DNA from: Agarilytica sp033852165 | GTDB lineage: Bacteria > Pseudomonadota > Gammaproteobacteria > Pseudomonadales > Cellvibrionaceae | Direction of reading: 5' to 3' | Assembly (NCBI GenBank): GCA_033852165.1 | Contig: JAWSUZ010000082.1 | Coordinates: 1 to 64,000 of the forward strand | DNA: 64,000 nucleotides | Shown: positions 53,147 to 62,006 of the stretch, in pieces | Layout of the letters: every line of letters starts with the position of its first letter | Position numbering within the stretch: the stretch's first letter is position 1 | Made by a program: the position numbers and the translations under genes | The notes under the pieces: model-generated | Seen by the model: only the letters and a program-made list of their open reading frames with translations | Databases searched by the model: none | Told to the model about the DNA's origin: nothing

Positions 53147-53371
53147 TCACCCTGGTCGTGTTCGCTCTCTGGTCTTGTCGATATTAAAGTGAGGAGGTAG
53201 CCTACTTTTCTCTCGGGCAGTAGCCCGTTCTTTTGTGAGTCTGAGTACGTCTTCTTTTTCCGTGTCTGAGAGTTTTGTCCAGTCACAAATTTCTTCCATT
53301 GAGCGATGACAGCCAAGGCATATGTCGTCGTTATCGAGACAGCAGTTGCGAATGCAGGGTGATTTGATCAT
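53147..53371 (-). CDS. DUF1289 family protein
   Basis: A 74-residue protein with the DUF1289 pattern KSPCIRNCCLDNDDICLGCHRSMEEICDW, i.e. clustered cysteines that could bind metal or an Fe-S cluster, followed by a helical LSDTEKEDVLRLTKER. Function unknown. The C-terminus is basic. It reads in the same direction as the HDOD gene, 41 bp after that gene's stop-side neighbour region, and is convergent with the small CxxC gene. Confidence 0.85.
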   Translation of the reverse strand: MIKSPCIRNCCLDNDDICLGCHRSMEEICDWTKLSDTEKEDVLRLTKERATAREKSRLPPHFNIDKTRERTRPG

Positions 53372-53412
53372 CGTACTAATCTCAAGCAGGTTTTATAACG
53401 CGACGTTACTAT

Positions 53413-54852
53413 TTATTTATTGCCGTGAATAAATATTCTAAAGGCGAGGCTGGCATGATCGCAGAAATGTCTAAAACATTCGAACTCTTTATCGGTAAGC
53501 ATGCCACGATCATTTTTTGCCGCAAAAATATAGCCGAGATGTTTTCCGATTGCTAGTACGGGTGTAATCATCAGATTATGGATCACAAAATCTGCATCTT
53601 CATACGTGCGAAGCCGTTCATCCCTTTCACTCCAGCAGGGCTGTTTTTCTGCCAAGGCTCTGGATAGTGAGGTGTTGGAACGAGACAGTAAGCGAATGGC
53701 TGCGTGCGCGATTTCTTCGCTCTCATCGCCTATGTGTTGTTTTAGTACGAGTTCTCGATTTTGTCCTTTGAATAATAGTATAAACGACTGGTTGCAGTCA
53801 GTTGCGCCATGAATACTTTCTAACATTGTGGTGAGAAAGTGGTTGAGGTCGAGCTCTTCATTTAATAGGTGCGTCAGCTGCCTTAGTAGTCGGCTTTGTT
53901 TTTCGGAGCGAGACTCGTTGTCGTAGGGCTGTTTGTTGAAAATTTCGATAACATTTTTGGCTGAGTGAGTTTTTTCTTGTTTACTGTTTGTCGGCTTATT
54001 TTCTGTTGTTTTATTTGGATTGTTCAGCCCCATATCTTTAAGACCGCGTTCTGCGTGTTGTGCGTTCTCTAGTAGCCAGGCTCGTGTGTCGTCCATGGGT
54101 AACCCGATGAATGCACTAATAGCACGGATTTGGCGGTTCATTTCGGTTCCTTCCCAGCTATGTTTGGCACAATCGGCAATGTTAAAGCCATGCAGTATGC
54201 AGGCATTTTTTTTATCACGAAATGATTTGTTATTAAGGGTGTCGTGGAGCAGGGGGCTGAGGTTCCATTCGGTTATGAGCGAGTCGGTCAGAGATTTCAG
54301 GGTAAAGCCTAATAAATCGGTTTCTACTTTTTTATAGGCTTCTGGGTCGTCGGATAAATTTTCAAGTTGATCGCTATGCTCATAGGGAAAGCACCAAAAC
54401 ATTATTTGTCCCAATCGGTGTAATAGGGCCGCGATATAGATATTTTCAGTCTCGGCTAAGCCAATTTTTTGAGCAAGTTTTTGTGCCTGAATTGCTGCGT
54501 GGTAGGCACAGGCCATTTCGTTTTTGACATGGCTCATCATATTCGACGCGATGGTCGATTCCATCATCGAAACGGTCAAGGCTAGGTTACGCACTTTTGC
54601 AAAACCAAGGATAACGATAGCGTAACTAACGGTATCCATTTTTCTACCCGTTGGGTTATAAAAAACACTATTCACCAATCGCAGTATGCGAGCGGTCATT
54701 GCGGAATCTTGAAGAATGACTCGGGCGAGGTCATTCGCGCTGCTCTCTTTCTCACACGATATTGCAGCCATTCGCCTTGCCGTTTGGGCAAATGTTGGGA
54801 TTTCTTCCTTACCTAATCGCGATAGCCATTCTTGAAGTCGATCAGTGCTCAT
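53413..54852 (-). CDS. HDOD domain protein with GAF-like C-terminus
   Basis: A 479-residue signalling protein. Residues about 15-215 form an HDOD domain (ILQDSAMTARILRLVNSVFYNP, AIVILGFAKVRNLAL, ALLHRLGQIMFWC), a degenerate HD hydrolase fold often used as an adaptor in two-component and c-di-GMP networks. Residues about 320-475 resemble a GAF domain (LNHFLTTMLESIHGATDCNQSFILL). A low-complexity linker joins them. No kinase or response-regulator gene is adjacent. Confidence 0.88.
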   Translation of the reverse strand: MSTDRLQEWLSRLGKEEIPTFAQTARRMAAISCEKESSANDLARVILQDSAMTARILRLVNSVFYNPTGRKMDTVSYAIVILGFAKVRNLALTVSMMESTIASNMMSHVKNEMACAYHAAIQAQKLAQKIGLAETENIYIAALLHRLGQIMFWCFPYEHSDQLENLSDDPEAYKKVETDLLGFTLKSLTDSLITEWNLSPLLHDTLNNKSFRDKKNACILHGFNIADCAKHSWEGTEMNRQIRAISAFIGLPMDDTRAWLLENAQHAERGLKDMGLNNPNKTTENKPTNSKQEKTHSAKNVIEIFNKQPYDNESRSEKQSRLLRQLTHLLNEELDLNHFLTTMLESIHGATDCNQSFILLFKGQNRELVLKQHIGDESEEIAHAAIRLLSRSNTSLSRALAEKQPCWSERDERLRTYEDADFVIHNLMITPVLAIGKHLGYIFAAKNDRGMLTDKEFECFRHFCDHASLAFRIFIHGNK

Positions 54853-55016
54853 TGAGAACCCATGCTAAGTTTTAAATGCAGTGGATTGAAAGTGATTGAT
54901 CTGAGCTTGAATTGTCATGTTCAAACTTCTCTATCGATTATAAAGTCGATGCTGCTATAAGGGGAGGGCCTTTTAAGACGGTTTTATTCTGACAGGTGTG
55001 GGCTTATCACAAAAAA

Positions 55017-55032
55017 CGTGATGCGCGTCACG
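55017..55032. promoter_or_regulatory. CRP/Vfr-like dyad
   Basis: CGTGATGCGCGTCACG has the form GTGA-N6-TCAC of CRP-family sites, flanked by AAAA and AAAT as in the consensus. It is 165 bp upstream of the HDOD gene start and could serve either divergent gene. Confidence 0.4.
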
Positions 55033-55183
55033 AAATTGTTATCATGTTGAATTTGACGCCTTCAGGAGGGTTTTGGCCCCAGGTCTGATACTGGCTAAGC
55101 GAGGTGGGATTATTACGTGATAGTGAAGACTGAATTTGCTATTTTGAAACGGATAATATCCTGGGGTAGAGTTGAAAATTTAC

Positions 55184-55436
55184 GGGGTTAAGCCCGAATG
55201 GCACTTCCTTAAGAGCCAAATCTAATGATTGTAAGGCTTACAGCGAGATACCGACCCCTCGTTCCTCACGCTCCGCGTGGGAATGCATATCAAACGAGGG
55301 AAATAACATCCTAATATTAAATACTGAGTGCCGTATGCATTCCCACGCGGAGCGTGAGGAACGAGAATAATGCGCTGCAACCCCTATGGTTATCTGGTAT
55401 TAAGACCTTAAGGACGTGTCATTCGGGTCAAACCCC
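55184..55436. mobile_element. nested palindromic element, probable nonautonomous transposon relic
   Basis: Outer arms 55184-55213 and 55407-55436 are 30-bp inverted repeats matching at 25 positions. Inside lies a perfect 32-bp inverted repeat, 55258-55289 and 55334-55365, with a 44-bp spacer. Each inner arm is itself partly palindromic (CACGC-TCC-GCGTG) and resembles REP-like GTTCC...GGGAATGC repeats common in gammaproteobacteria. No transposase frame and no clear target duplication are seen. Confidence 0.7.
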
Positions 55437-55545
55437 AAGTATGAACGTTATGTCATGTTATGGTGGTGTCCTCAAAATTTTACTAGGACGACATTTTTAC
55501 ATTAGTGTTTAATGGCAAACGTTCGAAACTCCTTAAGATTAAAGC

Positions 55546-56337
55546 ATGAATAATATAGTGAAATCCGGTCCAACGATTGTAATGCTGCACGGCTGGGCGG
55601 CGCATAAAGGTTTTTTTTCCGACCTAATTGAGGAATTGCCTCCTCAATACAATGTTGTGGTTCCTGACTTGCCCGGCCATGGGGCAAACGTGGGTGACAG
55701 TAATCGTCGCTCTATCCGCGATATTGCTTTGTGGTTAAATATCTTTCTTGAAAAGAAAAACATTCAGCAGCCAGTCTTATTGGGATGGTCAATGGGGGCA
55801 ATGGTTGCCTTAGAGTATGTTAAAAATTTTGGTGAGCATATGTGTAAAGGCTTGGTTCTATTGGATATGAGTCCGTGCATTTTGAATGATGAAAATTGGA
55901 AGCTTGGGTTACTAGGTGGTTTGGATGCAAAGAAAAACCAAAAATCTTTTGATTTTATTGCTGGAAATTGGGCTGGGTATTGCAAGGGCATGCTGCCTCT
56001 CATGTTTGCTTCTGGTTCACCGTTACCTGAGAAATCAAAATGGGTGCATGAAGAAATGCTCAAGAGTGATCCTCAAACGATGGCTCATTATTGGAATTCG
56101 CTTACCGAACAAGACTACCGTCAGTTGTTGCCGAATATCACTATTCCCAGCTTGGTGATCTCCGGAGGTAAGAGCGCCCTTTATTCGTTAGATACCGCAA
56201 AATACTTTTCCGACAATATGCAAAATTCGAAATTAGTGGTTTGTGAAAATTCCGGTCATGCATTACTTATGGAAGAGCCAAAGAAAGTTGCTCAATACGT
56301 AGATGAATACATGGAGTCACTAACGGGATCGTCTTAA
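55546..56337 (+). CDS. alpha/beta hydrolase, BioH-like
   Basis: A 263-residue serine hydrolase. Seen: oxyanion segment VMLHGWAAHKGFF near the N-terminus, the DLPGHGANVG segment, the nucleophile elbow GWSMGA with S82, and the catalytic His H238 in NSGHALLMEEP. The acid residue is unclear: the usual G-x-x-D after strand 6 reads SGGKSALYS. It resembles BioH and related esterases but is not next to biotin genes, so pimeloyl-ACP methyl ester hydrolysis is not claimed. It is convergent with the acyl-CoA gene set. The 206-bp gap after it has a small hairpin at 56489-56510. Confidence 0.75.
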   Translation: MNNIVKSGPTIVMLHGWAAHKGFFSDLIEELPPQYNVVVPDLPGHGANVGDSNRRSIRDIALWLNIFLEKKNIQQPVLLGWSMGAMVALEYVKNFGEHMCKGLVLLDMSPCILNDENWKLGLLGGLDAKKNQKSFDFIAGNWAGYCKGMLPLMFASGSPLPEKSKWVHEEMLKSDPQTMAHYWNSLTEQDYRQLLPNITIPSLVISGGKSALYSLDTAKYFSDNMQNSKLVVCENSGHALLMEEPKKVAQYVDEYMESLTGSS

Positions 56338-56543
56338 TGAATGCTCTAGGATTCAAGGATAGTTATAAACAACGAATATCCTTTCTTTTGCCCTAGTTCT
56401 AGAAGTTATCACCGCATAAACGATTTGATTTTTTGGCGGAGAGGAGTTCCTTCCCATTTTCCGCCTCGAAAAAAGTGTACTTTTTATTCTCGAATCATCC
56501 TCCATTCGAGGGCCTGTTCGAAATTCTAGAGATTAAATCGTTA

Positions 56544-56918
56544 TTACGTCTCTGTGTTTTTACAGGGAGGAAATAAAACCAAGGCTCCACCATCGCAGAG
56601 TAGCTTACCGCTCTCATCCACACAGGTTGTTCGTAAATTAACTAAGCCGCTTTTCGGGCGAACTTTTGTCACCTCAACTTTAGCTGTCAGAGTAACTTCA
56701 ATTGGAGCCGCAGCAATATAGTCAGATGTTTGTTTCATATACATTGTTCCAGGTCCGGGTAACTTAGTACCCAGCATATCGGAATACATCGCGGCGATAA
56801 GGGGTTCGGGAACGCTGTTTATGAGAGCAGGGTCCACGTCCGCGAGTTCACAATACCCATTAATATCGTCTTGAGTGTATTTTCGATGTATTTCAATGAA
56901 ATCGCCCACTTCTAACAT
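56544..56918 (-). CDS. MaoC-like hot-dog protein lacking catalytic residues
   Basis: A 124-residue hot-dog fold protein. The pattern of a MaoC/R-hydratase is visible (YTQDDINGYCELADVDP, GPGTMYMKQTSDYIAAAPI, VRPKSGLVNLRTTCVDESGKLLCDGGALV), but the catalytic D-x4-H of the family is absent from the expected place, which reads LADVDPALINSVPEP. It overlaps the upstream catalytic MaoC gene by 7 bp. This is the HadA/HadB-type arrangement, in which one subunit catalyses and the other shapes the acyl tunnel, so a heterodimer is likely. Confidence 0.75.
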   Translation of the reverse strand: MLEVGDFIEIHRKYTQDDINGYCELADVDPALINSVPEPLIAAMYSDMLGTKLPGPGTMYMKQTSDYIAAAPIEVTLTAKVEVTKVRPKSGLVNLRTTCVDESGKLLCDGGALVLFPPCKNTET

Positions 56919-57325
56919 GGCAGTACCCCCGTATAAGCAATGGTGGATACACTTTCACAGGTCACCACTTGGTCATCTTTACGGCGCATCACGCCCTTAA
57001 TCTCATATTCATTTTTCTTTTGATTTGGTGTTGCAATCAATTGAATTTCCATCGTTTCTCCCGTGTAAGTTGGAGCAGGGAACATCAGGTATTGTGACAG
57101 CTGCACTGATTGAGGAAAGTGACGCTGTATTTGTCCCCATATCACAGAGTAAAGCAGCATACCGTGTGAAACTGTACGACCAAACTTTGCTTGGGCTGAA
57201 AATTCAGGGTCGACATGTATTGGGTTATTGTCTCCGCTGATCTTAGCAAAACGATCATATTCCTCTTGTGAAAAAACTCGCTCGGCAAGAATCGTATAGG
57301 TGTCCCCATTTTTTTTAATCGACAT
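56912..57325 (-). CDS. MaoC-like acyl dehydratase / (R)-enoyl hydratase, catalytic subunit
   Basis: A 137-residue hot-dog protein with the R-hydratase motif intact: FAKISGDNNPIHVDPEFSAQAKFGRTVSHGML, with catalytic D32 and H37. It would hydrate enoyl-CoA or dehydrate (R)-3-hydroxyacyl-CoA. It follows the CoA ligase by 34 bp and overlaps the second hot-dog gene, forming one unit on the minus strand. Substrate unknown. Confidence 0.85.
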   Translation of the reverse strand: MSIKKNGDTYTILAERVFSQEEYDRFAKISGDNNPIHVDPEFSAQAKFGRTVSHGMLLYSVIWGQIQRHFPQSVQLSQYLMFPAPTYTGETMEIQLIATPNQKKNEYEIKGVMRRKDDQVVTCESVSTIAYTGVLPC

Positions 57326-57359
57326 AGCTTGCCCTGGTGTTGTTGATGCTCATATATAT

Positions 57360-58943
57360 TTATCTTTTTGTAAATTCGCGTAAATCATTTTTTTTGACTT
57401 TACCTGCCGCAGTCCGGGGGAAATCATCCACGATAGTAAATTGTTTCGGTATTTTGTATGGGGCTAAATGTTGTCTCGAAAAGCTATTTAAAGCGTCCAA
57501 GTCAAGTGTATAACCTTCTTGCACACGTAAAAATGCGCGGCCCACTTCTCCCCACTTTTGATCGGAAAGTCCAACGACTACCGCTTCAAGGATCCCGGGC
57601 AACTGTTCTAGTACTGCTTCAACTTCGGCAGGGTAAACGTTTTCACCACCGGAAATATACATGTCTTTAATACGGTCGACGATATAGTAGTAGCCGTCTT
57701 CGTCTCGTTTAGCGATGTCCCCGGTGTGCATCCAGCCGTCTTTATCAAAGGCTTTTTCAGTTGCTTCTACGTTGCCCCAATAACCGGGAGTAATGTTGCC
57801 TCCAGACAATAATAATTCACCTGGTTCATTTGGAGGTAAATCTTCGCCTTGCTCGTTAACAATGCGGGCCTTTGTCAATAATTTGGGCGTGCCGATGGAG
57901 CCGATTTTTTTAGCCGCATGGGCGTTGTCCATTAAAAAGGTCATAGGTCCGGTTTCTGTCATGCCGAAGCCATTACAGATGGTGACACCCCGACCTGCGA
58001 ATTCTTTTAAAATATATTCTTGGATAGGGGCGCCGCCACATCCAAGAGAGCGTACCGCAGAAAAACTCAATGTTTTGAATTTAGGGTGCTCGTAAATCGC
58101 ACGATAGATGGCGGGTACGGCGAAGAATATGCTGAGTTTATTTTGTTCTATTAACGAAATAAGTGAATCGGCATCAAATTTTGGGAGAACATAAACCTTA
58201 CCGCCGCTTATTAATGTGGGCAATGAATAAAGGTTAATGCCTGCAGTATGAAATATAGGTAAAAAAGTGGGGGTGGAATCCTGGGATGTAAGATCAATGG
58301 CTTGAACAGTATTAATGTAATTCGCTAACGCCATGCCAAAGCTCTGAATCACAGCTTTAGGTTTTCCGGTTGTACCCGAGGTGTATAAAAGGTACCAAGT
58401 ATGGTCAACGCCCCTTGTTAGGGCGTTATATTCTGTTGACGCAGCATCACGAGTGTCGTCGTAACTTTGAGATACTTTATTGTTGGTAGTCGCTTCGCTA
58501 TTTGTCTTCTTTAAAGGGATTATTGAAATGCTGGAACAAATATCTGCGAGTTCTTTTGCAAGTTTTGAGTTGAACTCGTCATAAAAAATAGTTTTCACTT
58601 GGCTATCATCAACGATAACTTTTGTTTCTGAAGCGGTTTGACGCCAGTTGAGCGGAACCAGTATCGCGCCAGATTTTCCACAGGCGAACAGCAATTCAAA
58701 AAATTCGATACAATTTAGACTGAGAATGGCGACCGTGTCTTGATTGTTAATGTCTAAGTTTTTGAGTACGTTAGCAGCTTGATTCGCTCGTGTGTTTAAT
58801 TGCCGATACGAAAGTTGCTCCCCGCTTTGGTAGTCTTCAAGGGCAATCCTGTCTGGAGACGTTAATGCGCGTTGACCAATAAAATCATAAACAGGAAAGT
58901 GTGCCTGTAAAAGATCAGTCGTACGGCCTGATTGATTTTGCAT
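57360..58943 (-). CDS. AMP-dependent acyl-CoA synthetase/ligase
   Basis: A 527-residue class I adenylate-forming enzyme that activates a carboxylic acid, most likely a fatty or aromatic/alicyclic acid, to its CoA thioester. Seen: P-loop YTSGTTGKPK at 187-196, GFGMTETGP, the hinge YYIVDRIKDMYISGGENVYPAEVE, and the C-terminal catalytic lysine K515 in TAAGKVKK. It is not acetyl-CoA synthetase (shorter, different N-terminus). It lies between the crotonase and hot-dog genes in the same direction. Confidence 0.92.
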   Translation of the reverse strand: MQNQSGRTTDLLQAHFPVYDFIGQRALTSPDRIALEDYQSGEQLSYRQLNTRANQAANVLKNLDINNQDTVAILSLNCIEFFELLFACGKSGAILVPLNWRQTASETKVIVDDSQVKTIFYDEFNSKLAKELADICSSISIIPLKKTNSEATTNNKVSQSYDDTRDAASTEYNALTRGVDHTWYLLYTSGTTGKPKAVIQSFGMALANYINTVQAIDLTSQDSTPTFLPIFHTAGINLYSLPTLISGGKVYVLPKFDADSLISLIEQNKLSIFFAVPAIYRAIYEHPKFKTLSFSAVRSLGCGGAPIQEYILKEFAGRGVTICNGFGMTETGPMTFLMDNAHAAKKIGSIGTPKLLTKARIVNEQGEDLPPNEPGELLLSGGNITPGYWGNVEATEKAFDKDGWMHTGDIAKRDEDGYYYIVDRIKDMYISGGENVYPAEVEAVLEQLPGILEAVVVGLSDQKWGEVGRAFLRVQEGYTLDLDALNSFSRQHLAPYKIPKQFTIVDDFPRTAAGKVKKNDLREFTKR

Positions 58944-59030
58944 CCGTATTTCCTGCTGTAAACGTTAATTGGTGAGATTGGAGTGTCGAACAGTGCTGGG
59001 CTATTACGATCTATAATCGGCTTAAACACA

Positions 59031-59867
59031 TTAGAATTGGCTCAAAAACTTTTCCATTCCAGCTTTTGCTTCTGGCGTTTTGGCTAATTTAATAAATTCT
59101 ATGAGTTCATTGTCGAGAGCATTTTGATAGCGAGATAAAAGCGCTTCATTCTGTATTCCGCGCTTTGTTGCTCGAACGGAAGAGGAGACCTTTGTTTGTA
59201 GGGTCGTGGTCCAGTCCTCCACTTGCGTATCGAGGTTTTCCTTTGGTGCAACTTTGTTGACCAGTCCCCAACTTAAAGCGGTACTGGCATTGATATGGCT
59301 ATTGAGAAACTGCACCTCTTTTGCGCGGCTTTGACCAATTCGATCCGGTAAAATGGCCACCCAGCCGCCGTCCGGAGCAAAGCCGACATCGACGTAATAA
59401 GGCGCAATAAAAGCTGAGTCAGCCATTACGACCAAGTCGCTTGCCAATACAAGGCCAAAGGAACCGCCTGTTACAGGGCCTTGTACACGCGTGATAATAG
59501 GCGTGGATAAGCGCAGCATTTGCATGATAGCTTGGTTCAATAAGCCAACAAGGTTCCGAGAGTAGTTTTCAATATCGTCGATATTTTCATAGAAGGCTTT
59601 GATGTCGCCTCCGGTTGAAAAGCTACGGCCTTCTGCTTGTATTACAACTGCGCTTAAATCTTTACGGCTGGATACCTCACTTAAACAACGATTGAGTTGC
59701 TCAAGTAGGGGACGCGTTAGGCTGTTATGCTTCGCTCCATTTCGCAAAACGATAGTGGCAACATCATCACTCATTTGGAGTGTTACGCAATCATTGGTAT
59801 CGATGCCGCTGCTGTCGTTTTGCTCGCTCACTTTTGCACGCTCATTTAAGACGCATTCCGTTTTCAA
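59031..59867 (-). CDS. crotonase-superfamily protein (enoyl-CoA hydratase/isomerase)
   Basis: A 278-residue crotonase-fold protein. Seen: CoA-binding block GRSFSTGGDIKAF and the oxyanion region QGPVTGGSFGLVLASDLVV. Both hydratase Glu residues are missing: the GGG-x-EL position reads GGSFGL, and the later pE position reads APYYVDVGFAPDGGW. The Asp in APDGG is where PaaG-type isomerases have their acid, so isomerase or another crotonase reaction is more likely than hydration. Its N-terminus overlaps tetR by 26 bp. Confidence 0.82.
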   Translation of the reverse strand: MKTECVLNERAKVSEQNDSSGIDTNDCVTLQMSDDVATIVLRNGAKHNSLTRPLLEQLNRCLSEVSSRKDLSAVVIQAEGRSFSTGGDIKAFYENIDDIENYSRNLVGLLNQAIMQMLRLSTPIITRVQGPVTGGSFGLVLASDLVVMADSAFIAPYYVDVGFAPDGGWVAILPDRIGQSRAKEVQFLNSHINASTALSWGLVNKVAPKENLDTQVEDWTTTLQTKVSSSVRATKRGIQNEALLSRYQNALDNELIEFIKLAKTPEAKAGMEKFLSQF

Positions 59868-60438
59868 TCATTTCAAATACAGCATCGACGACTTTTTCTG
59901 ATGGAGTGTCTTGGTCGAGAATGCCATAGCGATAACCCATAAATTCACCCATTCCCATTAACGCCCACGAACAGACCTCTGTATCAAGTTTCTTAATCTC
60001 TCCTTCTGCGCATGCCTCATTAAGTCGGTGGGTATAGGCGTGCGAAAACTGCAAGTAGTACTGTTTGTAGGCTTCTGGATCAATAAACATCGCCTCATGA
60101 ACAATGAGGTAAAAGTTATTATGCTCACGTACATAGTCAATAAAGGCTTTGAGGCCTAAACGCTCTTTTTCTAAGCGCGTTGCGCCACTAGACGATGCTT
60201 CGGTCAGTATGTGGCGTATTGTTTTGCTGTAATTGGTTACAAGAGCTCGTAATATCTCTTCTTTAGAATCGAAATAAATGTAAAACGTGCCCTGGCCGAC
60301 ACCTGCGGCAGTAGTAATACTACTAATGGAAGCTTCGGAAAACCCCTTGCCGCCGATTTCACTTTCTGCGGCCGCAAGAATTTTGTTTCGCGTGGCTTCA
60401 CCACGTTTGGTTTTTGGGAATTTTGCGCTGCTCAACAT
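59842..60438 (-). CDS. TetR family transcriptional regulator
   Basis: A 198-residue regulator with the TetR helix-turn-helix near residues 15-65 (TRNKILAAAESEIGGKGFSEASISSITTAAGVGQGTFYIYFDSKEEIL in consecutive segments) and a helical ligand domain. It overlaps the crotonase gene, so the set is probably autoregulated and induced by an acyl-CoA or free acid. No operator was identified with confidence in the 173-bp gap upstream. Confidence 0.9.
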   Translation of the reverse strand: MLSSAKFPKTKRGEATRNKILAAAESEIGGKGFSEASISSITTAAGVGQGTFYIYFDSKEEILRALVTNYSKTIRHILTEASSSGATRLEKERLGLKAFIDYVREHNNFYLIVHEAMFIDPEAYKQYYLQFSHAYTHRLNEACAEGEIKKLDTEVCSWALMGMGEFMGYRYGILDQDTPSEKVVDAVFEMIENGMRLK

Positions 60439-60611
60439 AAAATCAGCTCTATATACATAGGTTTTATGGGGTTCAAAAGTCCTGGGTAGTGCTCAGTCCG
60501 CTTCTGAAGGCTATATTCCGACGATTACGTTCGTCGTTGAATGAAATTCTAGCATTTATTGCTTCTACAGCCTCCACTTACTTACCGCAGATTTCGATAC
60601 TTGGTTTCAAT

Positions 60612-61814
60612 TTAGTTCGATGTTGCAAGGGCTTCAGCCTTACAATCACTACTTTCTATTTTTCGCCCGGTTTCTGGCAGAAAAAAACTGCCGATAAATA
60701 GGCTGGCGCTTACTGCGGTGATGAGACCAAAGGACCATTCGTAGTTGCCGCCGCTAATGTCCACAAGCCAGCCAAAACACCAGAGTATGACTGTTGATAT
60801 CAGGTAGCTAACCGAGTAAAAAATACTGAATATGATGGTGATGCGTTTCCCCGTCATATTGGGTAGCTCTTGAGGCAAAGTGAGTAGAGCAGCGTAGGGA
60901 ATGAATATGGATATCCCGAGCAGCATCGCGCTGATGTTTTGTATTGTGGCGTTTCCGGAAAAGCATAAGCCGTATGAAGATATGACTAATGTCAGACCAG
61001 ACCAGCGAATGGGGGGAAGACGAAGGGAATAAAACCGACTCACTAACATGCCGATTACCGTCCCCACGACACCAAAACCTATTACGTATTTTGTTTGAGA
61101 TATTCCGGCTTGAGGGTAGAAGGTAAATACGCAAATAAAGATTGATAGTAGGCCGGAAAAGGTAATCGCGTAGATCCAATTGAAAGGATCCTTTAACCCT
61201 TCGGCATAGCTGTAGCTTGTTGTGATGTTTTGGCTCTGGTAGGGCTCATCTTTGTCTATTCTAAAATCCACGAGCAGAAACAGGACTGCTAGAATAAAGC
61301 TGGCAATGGAGAACGCTGTAAGTGCGTTTTTCCAGTCGCCGAATAGCGCGCTAATATCGGGAAACCAAAACAGTATAATGCCGGCGCCGAGGTTAAAAGC
61401 GACCGCATTTAAGCCATTGATGAAGGGGCGTTCTTTAGCTGAAAACCAACGTACAACAATGGGATTGAAGTAAACGATCATTAATGCCCCTCCGAGCCCC
61501 ATCGCAAAGCGACTGAGAAGAAGGAGATCGTAATGGGGGGCATGGGGAGTGAAAAACCCGAGGCAGATCAAAAGTGCTGAAATGAAAAAGGAGAAGCGCA
61601 AACTGATCTTGCTTGAAAGCCAAGCTGCGATAAAGGTTCCAACGATTTTGGCGAGTGTAACGGCTCCGCTGATCATACTTGCTGAGGCCATGCCCTCGAC
61701 ATTCATTGTCTTCATGATTTGGGGCATACTTGCTGCTCCACCGACCCATGCCATTGCAAAAAGGACATAGCTAAGGAACGCTATTGCTTCAACGTAGTAT
61801 CGATTACGGATCAT
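60612..61814 (-). CDS. MFS transporter
   Basis: A 400-residue major facilitator protein with about 12 transmembrane helices, ending in a short charged tail. Seen: MFS loop pattern between TM2 and TM3 (WLSSKISLRFSFF) and RFAMGLGGALMIVYFNP. It resembles CynX/nitrate-nitrite-type or organic-anion transporters; the substrate is unknown. It reads toward the tetR operon, 173 bp upstream of it, so uptake of the acid activated by the ligase is plausible but unproven. Confidence 0.85.
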   Translation of the reverse strand: MIRNRYYVEAIAFLSYVLFAMAWVGGAASMPQIMKTMNVEGMASASMISGAVTLAKIVGTFIAAWLSSKISLRFSFFISALLICLGFFTPHAPHYDLLLLSRFAMGLGGALMIVYFNPIVVRWFSAKERPFINGLNAVAFNLGAGIILFWFPDISALFGDWKNALTAFSIASFILAVLFLLVDFRIDKDEPYQSQNITTSYSYAEGLKDPFNWIYAITFSGLLSIFICVFTFYPQAGISQTKYVIGFGVVGTVIGMLVSRFYSLRLPPIRWSGLTLVISSYGLCFSGNATIQNISAMLLGISIFIPYAALLTLPQELPNMTGKRITIIFSIFYSVSYLISTVILWCFGWLVDISGGNYEWSFGLITAVSASLFIGSFFLPETGRKIESSDCKAEALATSN

Positions 61815-62006
61815 GGTGCGCCTCTAATTAGTGCAAATTGAACATTAATTTCAAAGTGAATATTACGGTACATGACGACCGATTCATATGTCAGATGTGG
61901 CTATTGCATGAATATATGGGAATAGTGACTATTTACTTATATGTGGCGTGAAAAAGAATGCGGTGGTGTGGCGTTATCGCTGTAACTGGGTGCATGGAGG
62001 CCCATG

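Larger units (their letters stand above)
54853..55545. other. intergenic region with CRP-like site and nested palindromes
   Basis: A 693-bp gap between divergent genes. It holds a CRP-like dyad at 55017-55032 and a nested palindromic element at 55184-55436, both listed separately. I see no open frame with family resemblance in it. Confidence 0.65.

Noticed and set aside
56420..56470. GGCGGA...TCCGCC hairpin as a terminator between convergent genes
   Set aside because: The A and T runs are on the wrong side of the stem for both directions.
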